Shown piece after piece: positions 39,626 to 51,159 of a DNA stretch of 64,000 nt. A model generated the notes under the pieces. It worked only from the letters and a program-made list of their open reading frames with translations. It was not told the DNA's origin and ran no database searches. The stretch comes from RAM1 sp050247515 (lineage in GTDB: Bacteria; Pseudomonadota; Gammaproteobacteria; Burkholderiales; Burkholderiaceae_C). The DNA is taken from the NCBI GenBank assembly GCA_050247515.1, contig JBFWUB010000001.1, forward strand, positions 310,001 to 374,000, in the 5' to 3' direction. Each line of letters begins with the position of its first letter. Position 1 is the first letter of the stretch. A program made the position numbers and the translations under genes.

Positions 39626-39651
39626 AATTGACGTTTACGTCAACGTCAATT
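39626..39651 (+). promoter_or_regulatory. Nested double inverted repeat upstream of the SDR gene
   Basis: An outer dyad AATTGACG-N10-CGTCAATT (39626-39633 and 39644-39651) encloses an inner dyad TTGACGT-TT-ACGTCAA (39628-39643). CATAAT (39623-39628) could be the -10. The element ends 13 bases before the ATG, so a bound regulator would block transcription. The core resembles sites described for MerR-type regulators of branched-chain acyl-CoA degradation (LiuR), from memory only. Confidence 0.65.
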
Positions 39652-39664
39652 CAGGAGCAGGTTC

Positions 39665-40423
39665 ATGGAGATCAAGGGCAAGGTATTCATCGTCACCGGC
39701 GGCGCATCGGGCCTGGGTGAGGGCACGGCGCGCATGCTGGCGGCCAACGGCGCCACGGTGGTGGTGGCCGACATGCAGGCAGAAAAAGGCGAAGCCGTGG
39801 CCAAAGACATTGGCGGGGCCTTCGTCAAGTGCGACGTGAGCCAGGAAGCCGACGGCCAGGCCGTGGTGGCCAAGGCCGTGTCGCTGGGCAAGCTGATGGG
39901 CCTGGTCAACTGTGCCGGCATTGCGCCCGCGGAAAAGACCGTGGGCAAGAACGGCGCGCACAGCCTGGCCGTGTACACCAAGACCATCATGGTCAACCTG
40001 GTGGGCAGCTTCAACATGATCCGTCTGGCCGCCGACGCCATGTGCAGGAACGAGCCGGAGCCCACCGGCGAGCGCGGCGTGATGATTTCCACCGCCAGCG
40101 TCGCCGCCTATGACGGCCAGATCGGCCAGGCCGCCTATGCCGCCTCCAAGGGCGGCGTGGTGGGCATGACGCTGCCGATCGCGCGCGACCTGGCGCGCAA
40201 CGGCATCCGCAACATGACGATTGCACCCGGCATTTTTGGTACGCCCATGCTGTTTGGCATGCCCAAGGAAGTGCAGGACGCGCTGGCCGCCAGCGTGCCC
40301 TTCCCCAGCCGCCTGGGCACACCCGAGGACTACGCCAAGCTGGCCAAGCACATCATCGAAAACGACATGCTCAACGGCGAGGTGATCCGCCTGGACGGCG
40401 CGATCCGCCTGGCGCCGCGCTAA
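39665..40423 (+). CDS. SDR oxidoreductase, 3-hydroxyacyl-CoA dehydrogenase type-2-like
   Basis: A 252-residue short-chain dehydrogenase. NAD-binding TGGASGLGEGTARML, VNCAGIAPA, catalytic Ser in ISTASVAAYDGQIGQAAYAASK with the YxxxK pair, and the C-terminal PGIFGTPMLFGMP match HSD17B10-like 2-methyl-3-hydroxybutyryl-CoA/3-hydroxyacyl-CoA dehydrogenases. Likely function is beta-oxidation or isoleucine breakdown. An unusual nested operator lies just upstream. Confidence 0.9.
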   Translation: MEIKGKVFIVTGGASGLGEGTARMLAANGATVVVADMQAEKGEAVAKDIGGAFVKCDVSQEADGQAVVAKAVSLGKLMGLVNCAGIAPAEKTVGKNGAHSLAVYTKTIMVNLVGSFNMIRLAADAMCRNEPEPTGERGVMISTASVAAYDGQIGQAAYAASKGGVVGMTLPIARDLARNGIRNMTIAPGIFGTPMLFGMPKEVQDALAASVPFPSRLGTPEDYAKLAKHIIENDMLNGEVIRLDGAIRLAPR

Positions 40424-40533
40424 GTGACATGAAGCGGCGGGCCTGCCCGGCGGGCATGCCATTCGCAATCTGCATCACACAAGCCCCGCGGTTCCCGCGA
40501 GAATCTCCGTACAACAAACAACCCGGAGATCCC

Positions 40534-42324
40534 ATGAGAATCGCCCTCACCTGCCTGGCCGCGGCACTGCTCACGGCCTGCGCCAGCGCCCCGTCCAGTT
40601 TCACCTACACCGTGCCGCTGCAGCCCGAGGGCTCGTCGGGCTACACCGAAAAGCCGGGTTGGGCCACGACCAAGTTCGCGGTGGCCGCGGCCAACCCGCT
40701 GGCCACGGATGCGGGCTACCAGATCCTCAAAGCCGGCGGCTCGGCCATTGACGCCGCCATTGCCGTGCAGATGGTGCTGACGCTGGTGGAGCCGCAGTCC
40801 AGCGGCATCGGCGGGGGCGCCTTCCTGCTGCACCACGATGGCAAGAACGTCGAGGCCTTTGACGGCCGCGAGACCGCGCCCGCCGCCGTCGACGAAAAGC
40901 TGTTCCTCAAAGCCGATGGCAAGCCCATGGCGTTCTATGAGGGCGTGGTGGGCGGCCGCTCCGTCGGCACGCCTGGCACCGTGCGCATGCTGGAGATGGC
41001 GCACAAGCAGCACGGCAAGCTGCCCTGGGCCACGCTGTTCCAGCCGGCCATCACCCTCGCGGAAGGCGGCTTCAAGGTCAGCGCCCGGCTGAACACGCTG
41101 CTCAAGGGGGACCAGCACCTCAAGAAAGATCCGGTGGCCGCCGCCTATTTCTACAACGCCCAGGGCGAGGCCTGGCCCGTCGGCCACACGCTGAAGAATC
41201 CTGAACTGGCGCAGGTGCTGCGCAAGATCGCGGCGCAAGGCTCCAAAGGGCTGCTGGAAGGCGATGTGGCCCAGGCCATCGTGGACAAGGTGCAAAAGCA
41301 CCCAGCCAACCCCGGCCAGCTCAGCCTGGCGGACCTGGCCGGCTACCAGCCCAAAAAGCGCGCGCCGATCTGCCACGACTACAAGGCCCAGGGCAAGGAC
41401 TTCCGCATCTGCGGCTTTCCGCCGCCCAGCTCCGGTGCCATCGCCGTCGGGCAGATCCTGGGCATCCTGAACCATGCCTACGCCGGCGCCATTCCGCTGG
41501 AAAACGGGCTGCCCGGCGCCAACTGGCTGCACTTGTACACCGAGGCCTCGCGCCTGGCCTTTGCCGACCGCGCGCAGTACCTGGGTGACCCGGACTTCGT
41601 GCAGCCCCCGGGCGGAAGCTGGATGAGCCTGCTGGACGACAAATACCTGGCCGAGCGCGCCCGCCTGATCGGGCCACAGAGCATGAAGACTGCCACGCCC
41701 GGCACCCCTGGCCCCGTGCGCACCAGCCATGCGCCCATGCCTGACCAGCCTGAATACGGCACCAGCCACATCAGCATCGTGGATGCTTTTGGCAATGCCG
41801 TGGCCATGACCACGACGATTGAAGACGTCTTCGGCGCGCGGCAAATGGTCAAGGGCTTCCTGCTGAACAACGAGCTGACCGACTTCAGCTTCGCGCCCGC
41901 TGACGCCCAGGGCAAGCCCATTGCCAACCGCGTGCAGGCCGGCAAGCGCCCGCGCTCGTCCATGGCACCCACGCTGGTGTTCGACAAGGCCAGCGGCCAG
42001 CTCGTCATGAGCGGCGGCAGCCCCGGTGGCGCGCTGATCATCCACTTCACTGCCAAAACGCTGTACGGCGTGCTCAACTGGGGCATGACGCCGCAGCAGG
42101 CCATCAACCTGCCCAATTTCGCGTCGCTCAACGGCCCCAGCATCCTGGAAGAAAAGCGCTTCCCGCCCGCCACGGTCGAGGCGCTGCGCGCGCGCGGCGC
42201 CGAGGTGCGCGAACAGGCCATGACCAGCGGCCTGCAGGCCATCACCAAAGGCAACGCGCACGGCACGCCGGTGTGGCTGGGCGGCGCCGACCCGCGCCGC
42301 GAAGGCATTGTGATGGGCGACTGA
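40534..42324 (+). CDS. ggt: Gamma-glutamyltransferase-family lipoprotein
   Basis: A 596-residue Ntn-hydrolase. Signal peptide with lipobox LTAC at the N-terminus (start at 40534, preceded by CCGGAG), a large subunit beginning near KFAVAAANPLATDAG with GIGGGAFLLHH, and the autoprocessing/nucleophile Thr in YGTSHISIVDAFGN that starts the small subunit; MSGGSPGGALII is the conserved C-terminal block. Hydrolyses or transfers gamma-glutamyl groups such as from glutathione, probably in the periplasm. Confidence 0.92.
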   Translation: MRIALTCLAAALLTACASAPSSFTYTVPLQPEGSSGYTEKPGWATTKFAVAAANPLATDAGYQILKAGGSAIDAAIAVQMVLTLVEPQSSGIGGGAFLLHHDGKNVEAFDGRETAPAAVDEKLFLKADGKPMAFYEGVVGGRSVGTPGTVRMLEMAHKQHGKLPWATLFQPAITLAEGGFKVSARLNTLLKGDQHLKKDPVAAAYFYNAQGEAWPVGHTLKNPELAQVLRKIAAQGSKGLLEGDVAQAIVDKVQKHPANPGQLSLADLAGYQPKKRAPICHDYKAQGKDFRICGFPPPSSGAIAVGQILGILNHAYAGAIPLENGLPGANWLHLYTEASRLAFADRAQYLGDPDFVQPPGGSWMSLLDDKYLAERARLIGPQSMKTATPGTPGPVRTSHAPMPDQPEYGTSHISIVDAFGNAVAMTTTIEDVFGARQMVKGFLLNNELTDFSFAPADAQGKPIANRVQAGKRPRSSMAPTLVFDKASGQLVMSGGSPGGALIIHFTAKTLYGVLNWGMTPQQAINLPNFASLNGPSILEEKRFPPATVEALRARGAEVREQAMTSGLQAITKGNAHGTPVWLGGADPRREGIVMGD

Positions 42325-42451
42325 CGGTTCGTTCTGCAGTGCAGAGTACGGGGCCATGGTTAGCCCTCATTACACCTGCACCTGAACACTTTAGATTGGC
42401 ATGGTGGCGGCTGCACTCTTGCGGCCGCCGGACCCAACCCAGGAGTTCACC

Positions 42452-43435
42452 ATGCCCGCCGTCCACCAGCCCCGCCGCCGCTTCGTCCAGTCCGCGCTTG
42501 CCGCGTCCGCTGCCATCGCATTGCCCGCGCTGGCCCAGGCACCAGCCTTCCCGGCCAAGCCCATCCGCCTGATCTGCCCCTGGCCCGCCGGCGGCTCCAC
42601 CGACGCCGTGATGCGCGCGCTGGCCGAAAGCGCCGGCAAGGCGCTGGGCGGGCAGATCGTGGTCGAGAACAAGGCCGGCGCCAGCGGCATGCTGGGGCCC
42701 AATGAGCTGGTCAACGCCGCGCCCGACGGCTACACGCTGTCGCAGATCACCATCGGCGTGGCCCGGCTGCCCCACATGCAGAAAATGCAGTTCGACCCGC
42801 TCAAGGACTTCACCTACATCGCCTGCCTGACCGGCTACACCTTCGGCATCGTGGTGCGCGCCGACTCCCCCATCAAGTCCATCAAGGACCTGGTGGACTA
42901 CGCCAAAGCCAACCCGGGCAAGTTCACCTATGGATCCACCGGCAACGGCACCACGCCGCACCTGGCGGTGGAGGAGTTCTGCATGAAGGCCGGCATCAAG
43001 CTGCAACACATCCCCTTCAAGGGCAGCGCCGACGGCATGCAGGCCGTGCTGGGTGGTCACGTCATGGCGCACAGCGATGCCACGGGCTGGGGCCCGCATG
43101 TGGATGCCGGCACCTGCAGGCTGCTGGCCACCTACGGATCAAAACGCACCAAGCGCTGGCCCACCGTGCCCACGCTGACGGAGCTGGGCTACGAAACCCT
43201 GGCAGATTCGCCGTTCGGCATCGGCGGCCCCAAGGGCATGCCTGCGGCGCTCACGGGCCGGCTGCATGACGCCTTCAAGAAAACCCTGGAAGACCCGGCC
43301 GTTCTCGCCAGCTTTGACAAGTACGACCAGTCGGTGATCTACATGAACACCGCGGACTACACGAAGTTCATCGCCGACACCTACATCAAGGAAAAGACCA
43401 TCATCGAAAAGCTGGGCCTGGCGATGAAGACCTGA
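42452..43435 (+). CDS. Bug-family tripartite tricarboxylate transporter binding protein
   Basis: A 327-residue periplasmic solute-binding protein (TctC/Bug). A twin-Arg-like n-region (RRRFVQSALAASAA) and signal sequence precede FPAKPIRLICPWPAGGSTDAV, and NKAGASGMLGPNELVNAAPDGYTL is the typical second block. Strong AGGAG site before ATG 42452. No TctA/TctB membrane genes are adjacent, as is common for the hugely expanded Bug families of Burkholderiales. Ligand unknown, probably a carboxylate. Confidence 0.92.
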   Translation: MPAVHQPRRRFVQSALAASAAIALPALAQAPAFPAKPIRLICPWPAGGSTDAVMRALAESAGKALGGQIVVENKAGASGMLGPNELVNAAPDGYTLSQITIGVARLPHMQKMQFDPLKDFTYIACLTGYTFGIVVRADSPIKSIKDLVDYAKANPGKFTYGSTGNGTTPHLAVEEFCMKAGIKLQHIPFKGSADGMQAVLGGHVMAHSDATGWGPHVDAGTCRLLATYGSKRTKRWPTVPTLTELGYETLADSPFGIGGPKGMPAALTGRLHDAFKKTLEDPAVLASFDKYDQSVIYMNTADYTKFIADTYIKEKTIIEKLGLAMKT

Positions 43436-43444
43436 GCCGCGCGG

Positions 43445-45103
43445 CTACACATCAATCGCGGCGGCCGAGCCCGCCTGCTTGCGCAGCTCGAATTTCTGGA
43501 TCTTGCCCGTGCTGGTCTTGGGCAGCTCGCCAAAGACCACCGCGCGCGGCACCTTGAAGCCGGCCAGGTGCTTTTTGCAGTGCGCCACGATCGCCTCTGC
43601 CGTCGTGCTGGCGCCGGCCTTCAGCTCCACAAACGCGCAGGGCGTCTCGCCCCATTTGGCGTCGGGCTTGGCCACCACGGCGGCGGCCAGTACGTCGGGG
43701 TGGCGGTACAGCACGTCTTCCACCTCGATCGACGAAATGTTTTCGCCGCCCGAGATGATCACGTCCTTGCTGCGGTCCTTGATCTTGATGTAGCCGTCGG
43801 GGTACTGCACGGCCAGGTCGCCGGTGTGGAACCAGCCGCCTTCAAAGGCCTCCTGTGTTGCAGCCGGGTTTTTCAGGTAGCCCTTCATCGTGATGTTGCC
43901 GCGGAACATGATCTCGCCCATGGTCTCGCCATCCCAGGGCACGGGCTTCATGGTTTGCGGGTCCATCACCTGCGCGCCTTGCTGCAGGTGGTAGCGCACG
44001 CCCTGGCGTGCGTTCAGCCTCGCGCGCTCGCCGATGTCCAGCGCGTCCCACTCAGCATGTTGGGCACAGACAGTCGCCGGGCCGTACACCTCGGTCAGGC
44101 CGTACACATGGGTCAGGTCAAAGCCCAGCGTCTCCATGCCCTCGATCATCGACGCGGGCGGCGCAGCGCCGGCCACCATGGCCTTCACGCCGCCCTGGGG
44201 CAGGCCCTGCAGCTGTGCCTTCAGCGCATCCGGCGCATTGACCAGCATGCCGTGCACGATGGGCGCGCCGCAGTAGTGCGTGACGCCGTGCGCGCGGATG
44301 GCGTCCACCATCGCCTGCGCCTCCACCTTGCGCAGGCACACGTTCACACCAGCGCGCGCGGCCACCGTCCACGGAAAGCACCAGCCGTTGCAATGGAACA
44401 TGGGCAGCGTCCACATATAGACCGCATGCTTGGGCATGTCCCATTCCAGGATGTTGGAGATGGCGTTGATGGCGGCACCCCGGTGGTGATAGACCACGCC
44501 CTTGGGGTTGCCGGTGGTGCCGCTGGTGTAGTTCAGCGCGATCGCGTCCCATTCATCGGCAGGCATGTGCCAGGCAAAGGCCGCGTCGCCGCCTGCCACA
44601 AAGGCGTCGTAGGTTGCAGTGCCGATGCGCTGCACCGGCCCTGTGTACACCGCGTCTTCCACATCAATCACGAGCAGCGGCGTGGTGGCCTTGCGCAGGC
44701 TCAAGGCTTTTTGCATCACGGGCGCGAACTCCGGGTCCACGATCACCACCCTGGCCTCGCCATGGTCCAGCATGAAGGCCACGGTTTCGGCGTCCAGCCG
44801 GGTGTTCAGCGCATTCAGCACTGCGCCCGCCATGGGGATGCCAAAGTGCGCCTCAACCATCGGCGGCGTGTTGGGCAGCATGACGGCCACCGTATCGCCC
44901 TTTCCTACGCCCGCACTGCGCAGCGCGCTGGCAAGCTGCCGGCAGCGCGCATACACCTCGCCCCAGCTGCGCCGCAAGTCGCCATGCACCACGGCCAGCC
45001 TGTCGGGGTACACCTCGGCCGTGCGCTCAATGAACGACAGCGGAGAAATCGGCGCGAAGTTGGCCCCGGTGCGTGGCAGGTCCTGGCTGAAGATATCCGG
45101 CAT
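43445..45103 (-). CDS. Acyl-CoA synthetase (AMP-forming)
   Basis: A 552-residue ANL-superfamily ligase. P-loop-like YTSGTTGNPKGVVYHH, the A5 motif YGLTEVYGP, GWFHTGDLAV, KDRSKDVIISGGENISSIEV and the C-terminal catalytic Lys in KTSTGKIQKFELR are intact. This group activates medium-chain or branched fatty acids, or methylmercaptopropionate (DmdB-like), to CoA thioesters. The exact substrate is not evident. Confidence 0.9.
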   Translation of the reverse strand: MPDIFSQDLPRTGANFAPISPLSFIERTAEVYPDRLAVVHGDLRRSWGEVYARCRQLASALRSAGVGKGDTVAVMLPNTPPMVEAHFGIPMAGAVLNALNTRLDAETVAFMLDHGEARVVIVDPEFAPVMQKALSLRKATTPLLVIDVEDAVYTGPVQRIGTATYDAFVAGGDAAFAWHMPADEWDAIALNYTSGTTGNPKGVVYHHRGAAINAISNILEWDMPKHAVYMWTLPMFHCNGWCFPWTVAARAGVNVCLRKVEAQAMVDAIRAHGVTHYCGAPIVHGMLVNAPDALKAQLQGLPQGGVKAMVAGAAPPASMIEGMETLGFDLTHVYGLTEVYGPATVCAQHAEWDALDIGERARLNARQGVRYHLQQGAQVMDPQTMKPVPWDGETMGEIMFRGNITMKGYLKNPAATQEAFEGGWFHTGDLAVQYPDGYIKIKDRSKDVIISGGENISSIEVEDVLYRHPDVLAAAVVAKPDAKWGETPCAFVELKAGASTTAEAIVAHCKKHLAGFKVPRAVVFGELPKTSTGKIQKFELRKQAGSAAAIDV

Positions 45104-45204
45104 GCTTTGTCTCCTATTGTTCCCGCTGGTGCGGTGTGGCCGTAGCGTACCCCCGCGAAGGCCAGGCCACCGTTAGGTAAGAATACGCAGACGTATTACC
45201 ACCT

Positions 45205-47070
45205 ATGGCCATCCCCCAGACATTCATCCAGGAGTTGCTTGCACGCGCTGACGTCGTCGAGATTGTCGGGCGCTACGTGCAGCTCAAAAAGGGCGGCGCC
45301 AATTTCATGGGGCTGTGCCCCTTTCATGGCGAGAAATCGCCCAGCTTCAGCGTCAGCGCCACCAAGCAGTTCTACCACTGCTTTGGCTGCGGCAAGAACG
45401 GCAACGCCATCGGCTTCCTGATGGAGCACGCGGGCATGACCTTCATCGAGGCGGTGAAGGACCTGGCCCAGCAATACGGCATGCAGGTGCCGGAGGACGA
45501 CGCCAGCCCGCAGGACCGCGAACGCGCCGCCAGACAGCGCGAAAAGCAGGCCACGCTGAGCGACGTGCTGGAAAAGGCGGGCGAGGCCTACCGCAAGCAC
45601 CTCAAGTCGTCGCCGCGCGCCATCGGCTACCTCAAGGGCCGCGGCCTGTCGGGCGAAATTGCCAGACAGTTTGGACTGGGTTATGCGCCCGAGGGCTGGC
45701 GCAGCCTGGCCAGCGTGTTCGCCAATTACGACGACCCGCTGCTGGCGGAAAGCGGCCTGGTCATCGTGAATGAAGACGAAGACTCGGGTGATAGCAAGCG
45801 CTACGACCGCTTTCGTGACCGTGTGATGTTTCCCATCCGCAACGTCAAGGGCGAATGCATCGGCTTTGGCGGCCGCGTGCTGGGTGACGAAAAGCCCAAG
45901 TACCTCAACTCTCCCGAAACACCGGTGTTCAGCAAAGGGCGCGAGCTGTACGGCCTGTTCGAGGCCCGCCAGGCCCTGCGCGAGCAGGGCTATGTGCTGG
46001 TGACCGAGGGCTACATGGATGTGGTGGCCCTGGCGCAGCTGGGCTTTCCCAATGCGGTGGCGACGCTGGGCACGGCCTGCACGCCCGACCATGTGCAAAA
46101 GCTGTTCCGCTTCACCGATTCAGTGGTGTTCAGCTTTGACGGCGACGCCGCCGGCCGCCGTGCCGCGCGCAAGGCGCTGGACGGCGCCCTGCCCTATGCC
46201 ACCGACGTGCGCTCGGTGAAGTTCCTGTTCCTGCCGGCAGAACATGACCCGGACAGCTACATCCGCGAATTTGGCAAGGACGCCTTTGCCAAGTACGTCA
46301 GCGCAGCCACCCCGCTATCCCTCTTCCTGATGGAGGCTGCCAGTGAAGGCTGTGACCTGGCCAGCGCCGAGGGCCGCGCGCACTTTTCAGCCAATGCGCG
46401 CCCTTTGTGGACGCTGTTGCCCGAAGGCGCGCTCAAGCGCCAGTTGCTGGGCGAAATCGCCGAACGCGTGCAACTGGACGCGCGCGAGCTGGCCGACCTT
46501 TGGAGCCTGGCAGGCAGCAGCCCTGGCCGCTATCAAAAAGAGAGCGCCACGCGCAAATCCGACGAAACCTACCGGCCCCGATCACCCGCCAGACCCGCTG
46601 CGCGCAGGTTGCCCGGGCGGGCCGCGCCAGTCAGCCGGGCGGACCATGCCGCCCGCCTGCTGCTGGCTGACGCCGTGGCCTGGGACAACCTGCCGAATGA
46701 AATGCACGCCATGCTGTGCGAGCTGGCCGAGCCGCACGGCCCCCTGTTTGCGTGGCTGGACAGCCAGCTGCATGAGCACGGCCCCCTGCCCTGGGGCGCG
46801 CTGCGCGAGGCCTTGCGGGGCCACGACAGCGAAGCGCTGGCCCTGAAACTCATGGCTGATGCGCAGGACATGCCGCCACCGGGCGCCGAATCGGCTGCGG
46901 AGCTGCGCGACCTGCTCAGCCGCATGCTGGTGGAGCGGCTCAAGCGGCAGGAGACCGAAGCCATCGAAGCCGCGGCCACCGACGCTCAGGCCCTGGAACG
47001 CTACCGGGCACTGCACGCGCGCCGCCTGGAGCTGGAAGCCACACTCGCGCGGACCGAGGCCCGGGCTTGA
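45205..47070 (+). CDS. dnaG: DNA primase DnaG
   Basis: A 621-residue primase that makes RNA primers for replication. N-terminal CHC2 zinc finger (C38, H41, C59, C62, in LCPFHGEKS and YHCFGCG), the RNA-polymerase core with the TOPRIM motifs VTEGYMDVVAL and FSFDGDAAGRRA, and a C-terminal helicase-binding domain. It is followed by rpoD, the conserved dnaG-rpoD part of the macromolecular synthesis operon; rpsU is not upstream here. Confidence 0.96.
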   Translation: MAIPQTFIQELLARADVVEIVGRYVQLKKGGANFMGLCPFHGEKSPSFSVSATKQFYHCFGCGKNGNAIGFLMEHAGMTFIEAVKDLAQQYGMQVPEDDASPQDRERAARQREKQATLSDVLEKAGEAYRKHLKSSPRAIGYLKGRGLSGEIARQFGLGYAPEGWRSLASVFANYDDPLLAESGLVIVNEDEDSGDSKRYDRFRDRVMFPIRNVKGECIGFGGRVLGDEKPKYLNSPETPVFSKGRELYGLFEARQALREQGYVLVTEGYMDVVALAQLGFPNAVATLGTACTPDHVQKLFRFTDSVVFSFDGDAAGRRAARKALDGALPYATDVRSVKFLFLPAEHDPDSYIREFGKDAFAKYVSAATPLSLFLMEAASEGCDLASAEGRAHFSANARPLWTLLPEGALKRQLLGEIAERVQLDARELADLWSLAGSSPGRYQKESATRKSDETYRPRSPARPAARRLPGRAAPVSRADHAARLLLADAVAWDNLPNEMHAMLCELAEPHGPLFAWLDSQLHEHGPLPWGALREALRGHDSEALALKLMADAQDMPPPGAESAAELRDLLSRMLVERLKRQETEAIEAAATDAQALERYRALHARRLELEATLARTEARA

Positions 47071-47086
47071 ATTCTGCAACCAGCGG

Positions 47087-47092
47087 TATAAT
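47087..47092 (+). promoter_or_regulatory. Consensus -10 of a probable rpoD promoter
   Basis: TATAAT lies just after the dnaG stop; the -35 is poor (around GGCTTG/GCTTGA). A promoter here would give rpoD a leader of about 235 bases. The gap 47071-47334 holds no recognisable gene; it is pyrimidine-rich near its end (CTTTTTGATG), with TGAGG as the rpoD ribosome site. Confidence 0.55.
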
Positions 47093-47334
47093 GTAGGGTT
47101 TGCTATCGGCAAGAGCGACAGCAGCACCTCCGGACCCGGCCAACCGATGCCACAGCGCACGACTCGCCCACCCACCGCAAGGACTGCACACCAAATGTTC
47201 GCCCACACATCTTGCCCCTGAGGTCCAGCCGGGTCGCCCATCGTGGTCATGCCCGCCTGAGGTCTTGTCACCCGCGCCGGGATTTGTGGCGCATTTGTGT
47301 TTCTGTGTCTCTTTTTGATGTCCTGAGGTCGCTC

Positions 47335-49632
<2,298 letters not shown>

Positions 49633-49654
49633 TCCGGCGTGTTGCCTGAAAGAC

Positions 49655-49677
49655 AAGGGCGCCCCAGGGCGCCTTTT
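49655..49677 (+). terminator. Rho-independent terminator of rpoD
   Basis: Stem AAGGGCGCC / GGCGCCTTT (with one G-T pair) around CCAG, followed by TTTTGTTTTG, 22 bases after the rpoD stop. Confidence 0.8.
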
Positions 49678-49757
49678 GTTTTGTTTCAGCAGCTTTACAC
49701 GGGCTTGGCAAACCGGTTGCGCGCGGCACCTAAGCTTTGCCGTACCGAGGAGAACCC

Positions 49758-50258
49758 ATGCTGCACAAAGCCGCCGCCAGCCTGCAAATGCTGGCCACCC
49801 TCTTGCTGGGCCTGATGGCCGGCTTCTTCTTTGCGTTTGCCGTGGACGTGGCGCCCGCCATGCGCGAACTGGACGCGCAGGCCTACATCACCACCCAGCA
49901 GGCCATCAACCGCGTGGTGCGCAACGCCACCTTTGGCGGGGTGTACTTTGGCACCGCCGTGCTGCCGCTGCTGGCCGCCGTGGCGCTGTATGCCAGCGGG
50001 CAGCGGCGCGCGGGCCATGCATGGCTGGCACTGTGGTCGGTGTACTTCGCCGCGGTGTTCTGGCTCACGCGCGAGGTCAACGTACCCATCAACAATGCCC
50101 TGGCGCAATGGAACCCGGCGTCACCGCCGGCGGACTGGCAACAGGCCCGCGACAGCTGGAACCATGCCAACCTGGTGCGAACGGTCGCCGCCGGCCTGTG
50201 CTTCGCCGGTGCCGTGCTGGCGCTGCGGCTCAAGGCGCCAGCAAGCCCACCTTCCTGA
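49758..50258 (+). CDS. DUF1772-family integral membrane protein
   Basis: A 166-residue protein with four predicted transmembrane helices (LQMLATLLLGLMAGFFFAFA; FGTAVLPLLAAVALYA; LWSVYFAAVFWL; TVAAGLCFAGAVLALRL) and the motif REVNVPINNALAQW conserved in DUF1772/anthrone-oxygenase-like proteins. GAGGAG precedes the ATG. Function in bacteria unknown. Confidence 0.8.
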   Translation: MLHKAAASLQMLATLLLGLMAGFFFAFAVDVAPAMRELDAQAYITTQQAINRVVRNATFGGVYFGTAVLPLLAAVALYASGQRRAGHAWLALWSVYFAAVFWLTREVNVPINNALAQWNPASPPADWQQARDSWNHANLVRTVAAGLCFAGAVLALRLKAPASPPS

Positions 50259-51108
50259 TGAACGCGTCCAGCGGCATCGACCACATGCGCCCGCCGTGCA
50301 GCAGGAGTTGGTGGCCGTCCTTGTTGACCAGCGTACCCGTCATGACGAAGGTGGTGTCGCTGCCGCCGGCCTGGTAGGCGTCATGCCAGGCGCGGGGCAT
50401 GTCGGGGCCCCAGTACTGGTCGTTCAGCGCATACAGCCACAGGCTGGGGCCGCGTGCCTGGCGCCCGAATTCGCGGTAAGTGCTGGTGAGGTTTTCGGGC
50501 TTGCAGCTTTTGCCGGGCGACACCTCGGGGTAGCCGCCGGAGCCGCCCGCGAAGTTGACCGTGCCGACCACGCCCGGCAGGTTGAGCGCGGCCGTGGCCA
50601 CGGTGGTCAGCCCACCCACCGACTGGCCCTGGATCAGGATGCGGTCCGGGCGCACCCATGGTTGGCGCAGTGCCCATTCATACGTGGCCACCACGGTGCG
50701 GCGGGCATTGACGGCAACGCGGGTGAAGTCCGGGTCGGTGGTGCAGGTCGCGCCCTTCCAGCGTGTGCCCGAATGCTCCACATCGTCCCCACCAGTTTCG
50801 CCGTAGCCCGGCCGCACAGGCGCCACCACGGCCACGCCCTTGCGCAGCCAGTAATTGCCATGGCCCACGGGCACGGGGTATTGCAGCCGGGCCCTTTCTT
50901 CGGCCGCACCGGCGCGGCCGTGTGAATGGATGACCAGCGGGAACGGCCCCTCGCCCTCGGGCTTGTAGATATACGCCACCACGTCGGTGCGCTTGCCATT
51001 GATGACCAGCGACAGCACGGCGATCTCGGGCTCCACACGCTGCGCCATGGCCAGTGCGCTGCTGGCCATCAACAACAGCATCAACACGGGGCGGACAAGG
51101 GCAAGCAT
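50230..51108 (-). CDS. Secreted alpha/beta hydrolase (dienelactone hydrolase-like)
   Basis: A 292-residue secreted hydrolase. Signal peptide (LALVRPVLMLLLMASSALAMA), then the substrate block PFPLVIHSHGRAG, nucleophile elbow GQSVGG with Ser, and a C-terminal DGHQLLLHGG with the catalytic His. Closest in layout to peptidase/dienelactone-hydrolase-type alpha/beta hydrolases. AGGAG precedes ATG 51108. Its 3' end overlaps the convergent DUF1772 gene by 29 bases. Confidence 0.82.
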   Translation of the reverse strand: MLALVRPVLMLLLMASSALAMAQRVEPEIAVLSLVINGKRTDVVAYIYKPEGEGPFPLVIHSHGRAGAAEERARLQYPVPVGHGNYWLRKGVAVVAPVRPGYGETGGDDVEHSGTRWKGATCTTDPDFTRVAVNARRTVVATYEWALRQPWVRPDRILIQGQSVGGLTTVATAALNLPGVVGTVNFAGGSGGYPEVSPGKSCKPENLTSTYREFGRQARGPSLWLYALNDQYWGPDMPRAWHDAYQAGGSDTTFVMTGTLVNKDGHQLLLHGGRMWSMPLDAFIRKVGLLAP

Positions 51109-51159
51109 GGGGCTCCTGGGGTGCCGTGGGACTATAGCAATGCCGCTTAACATCGCCAG

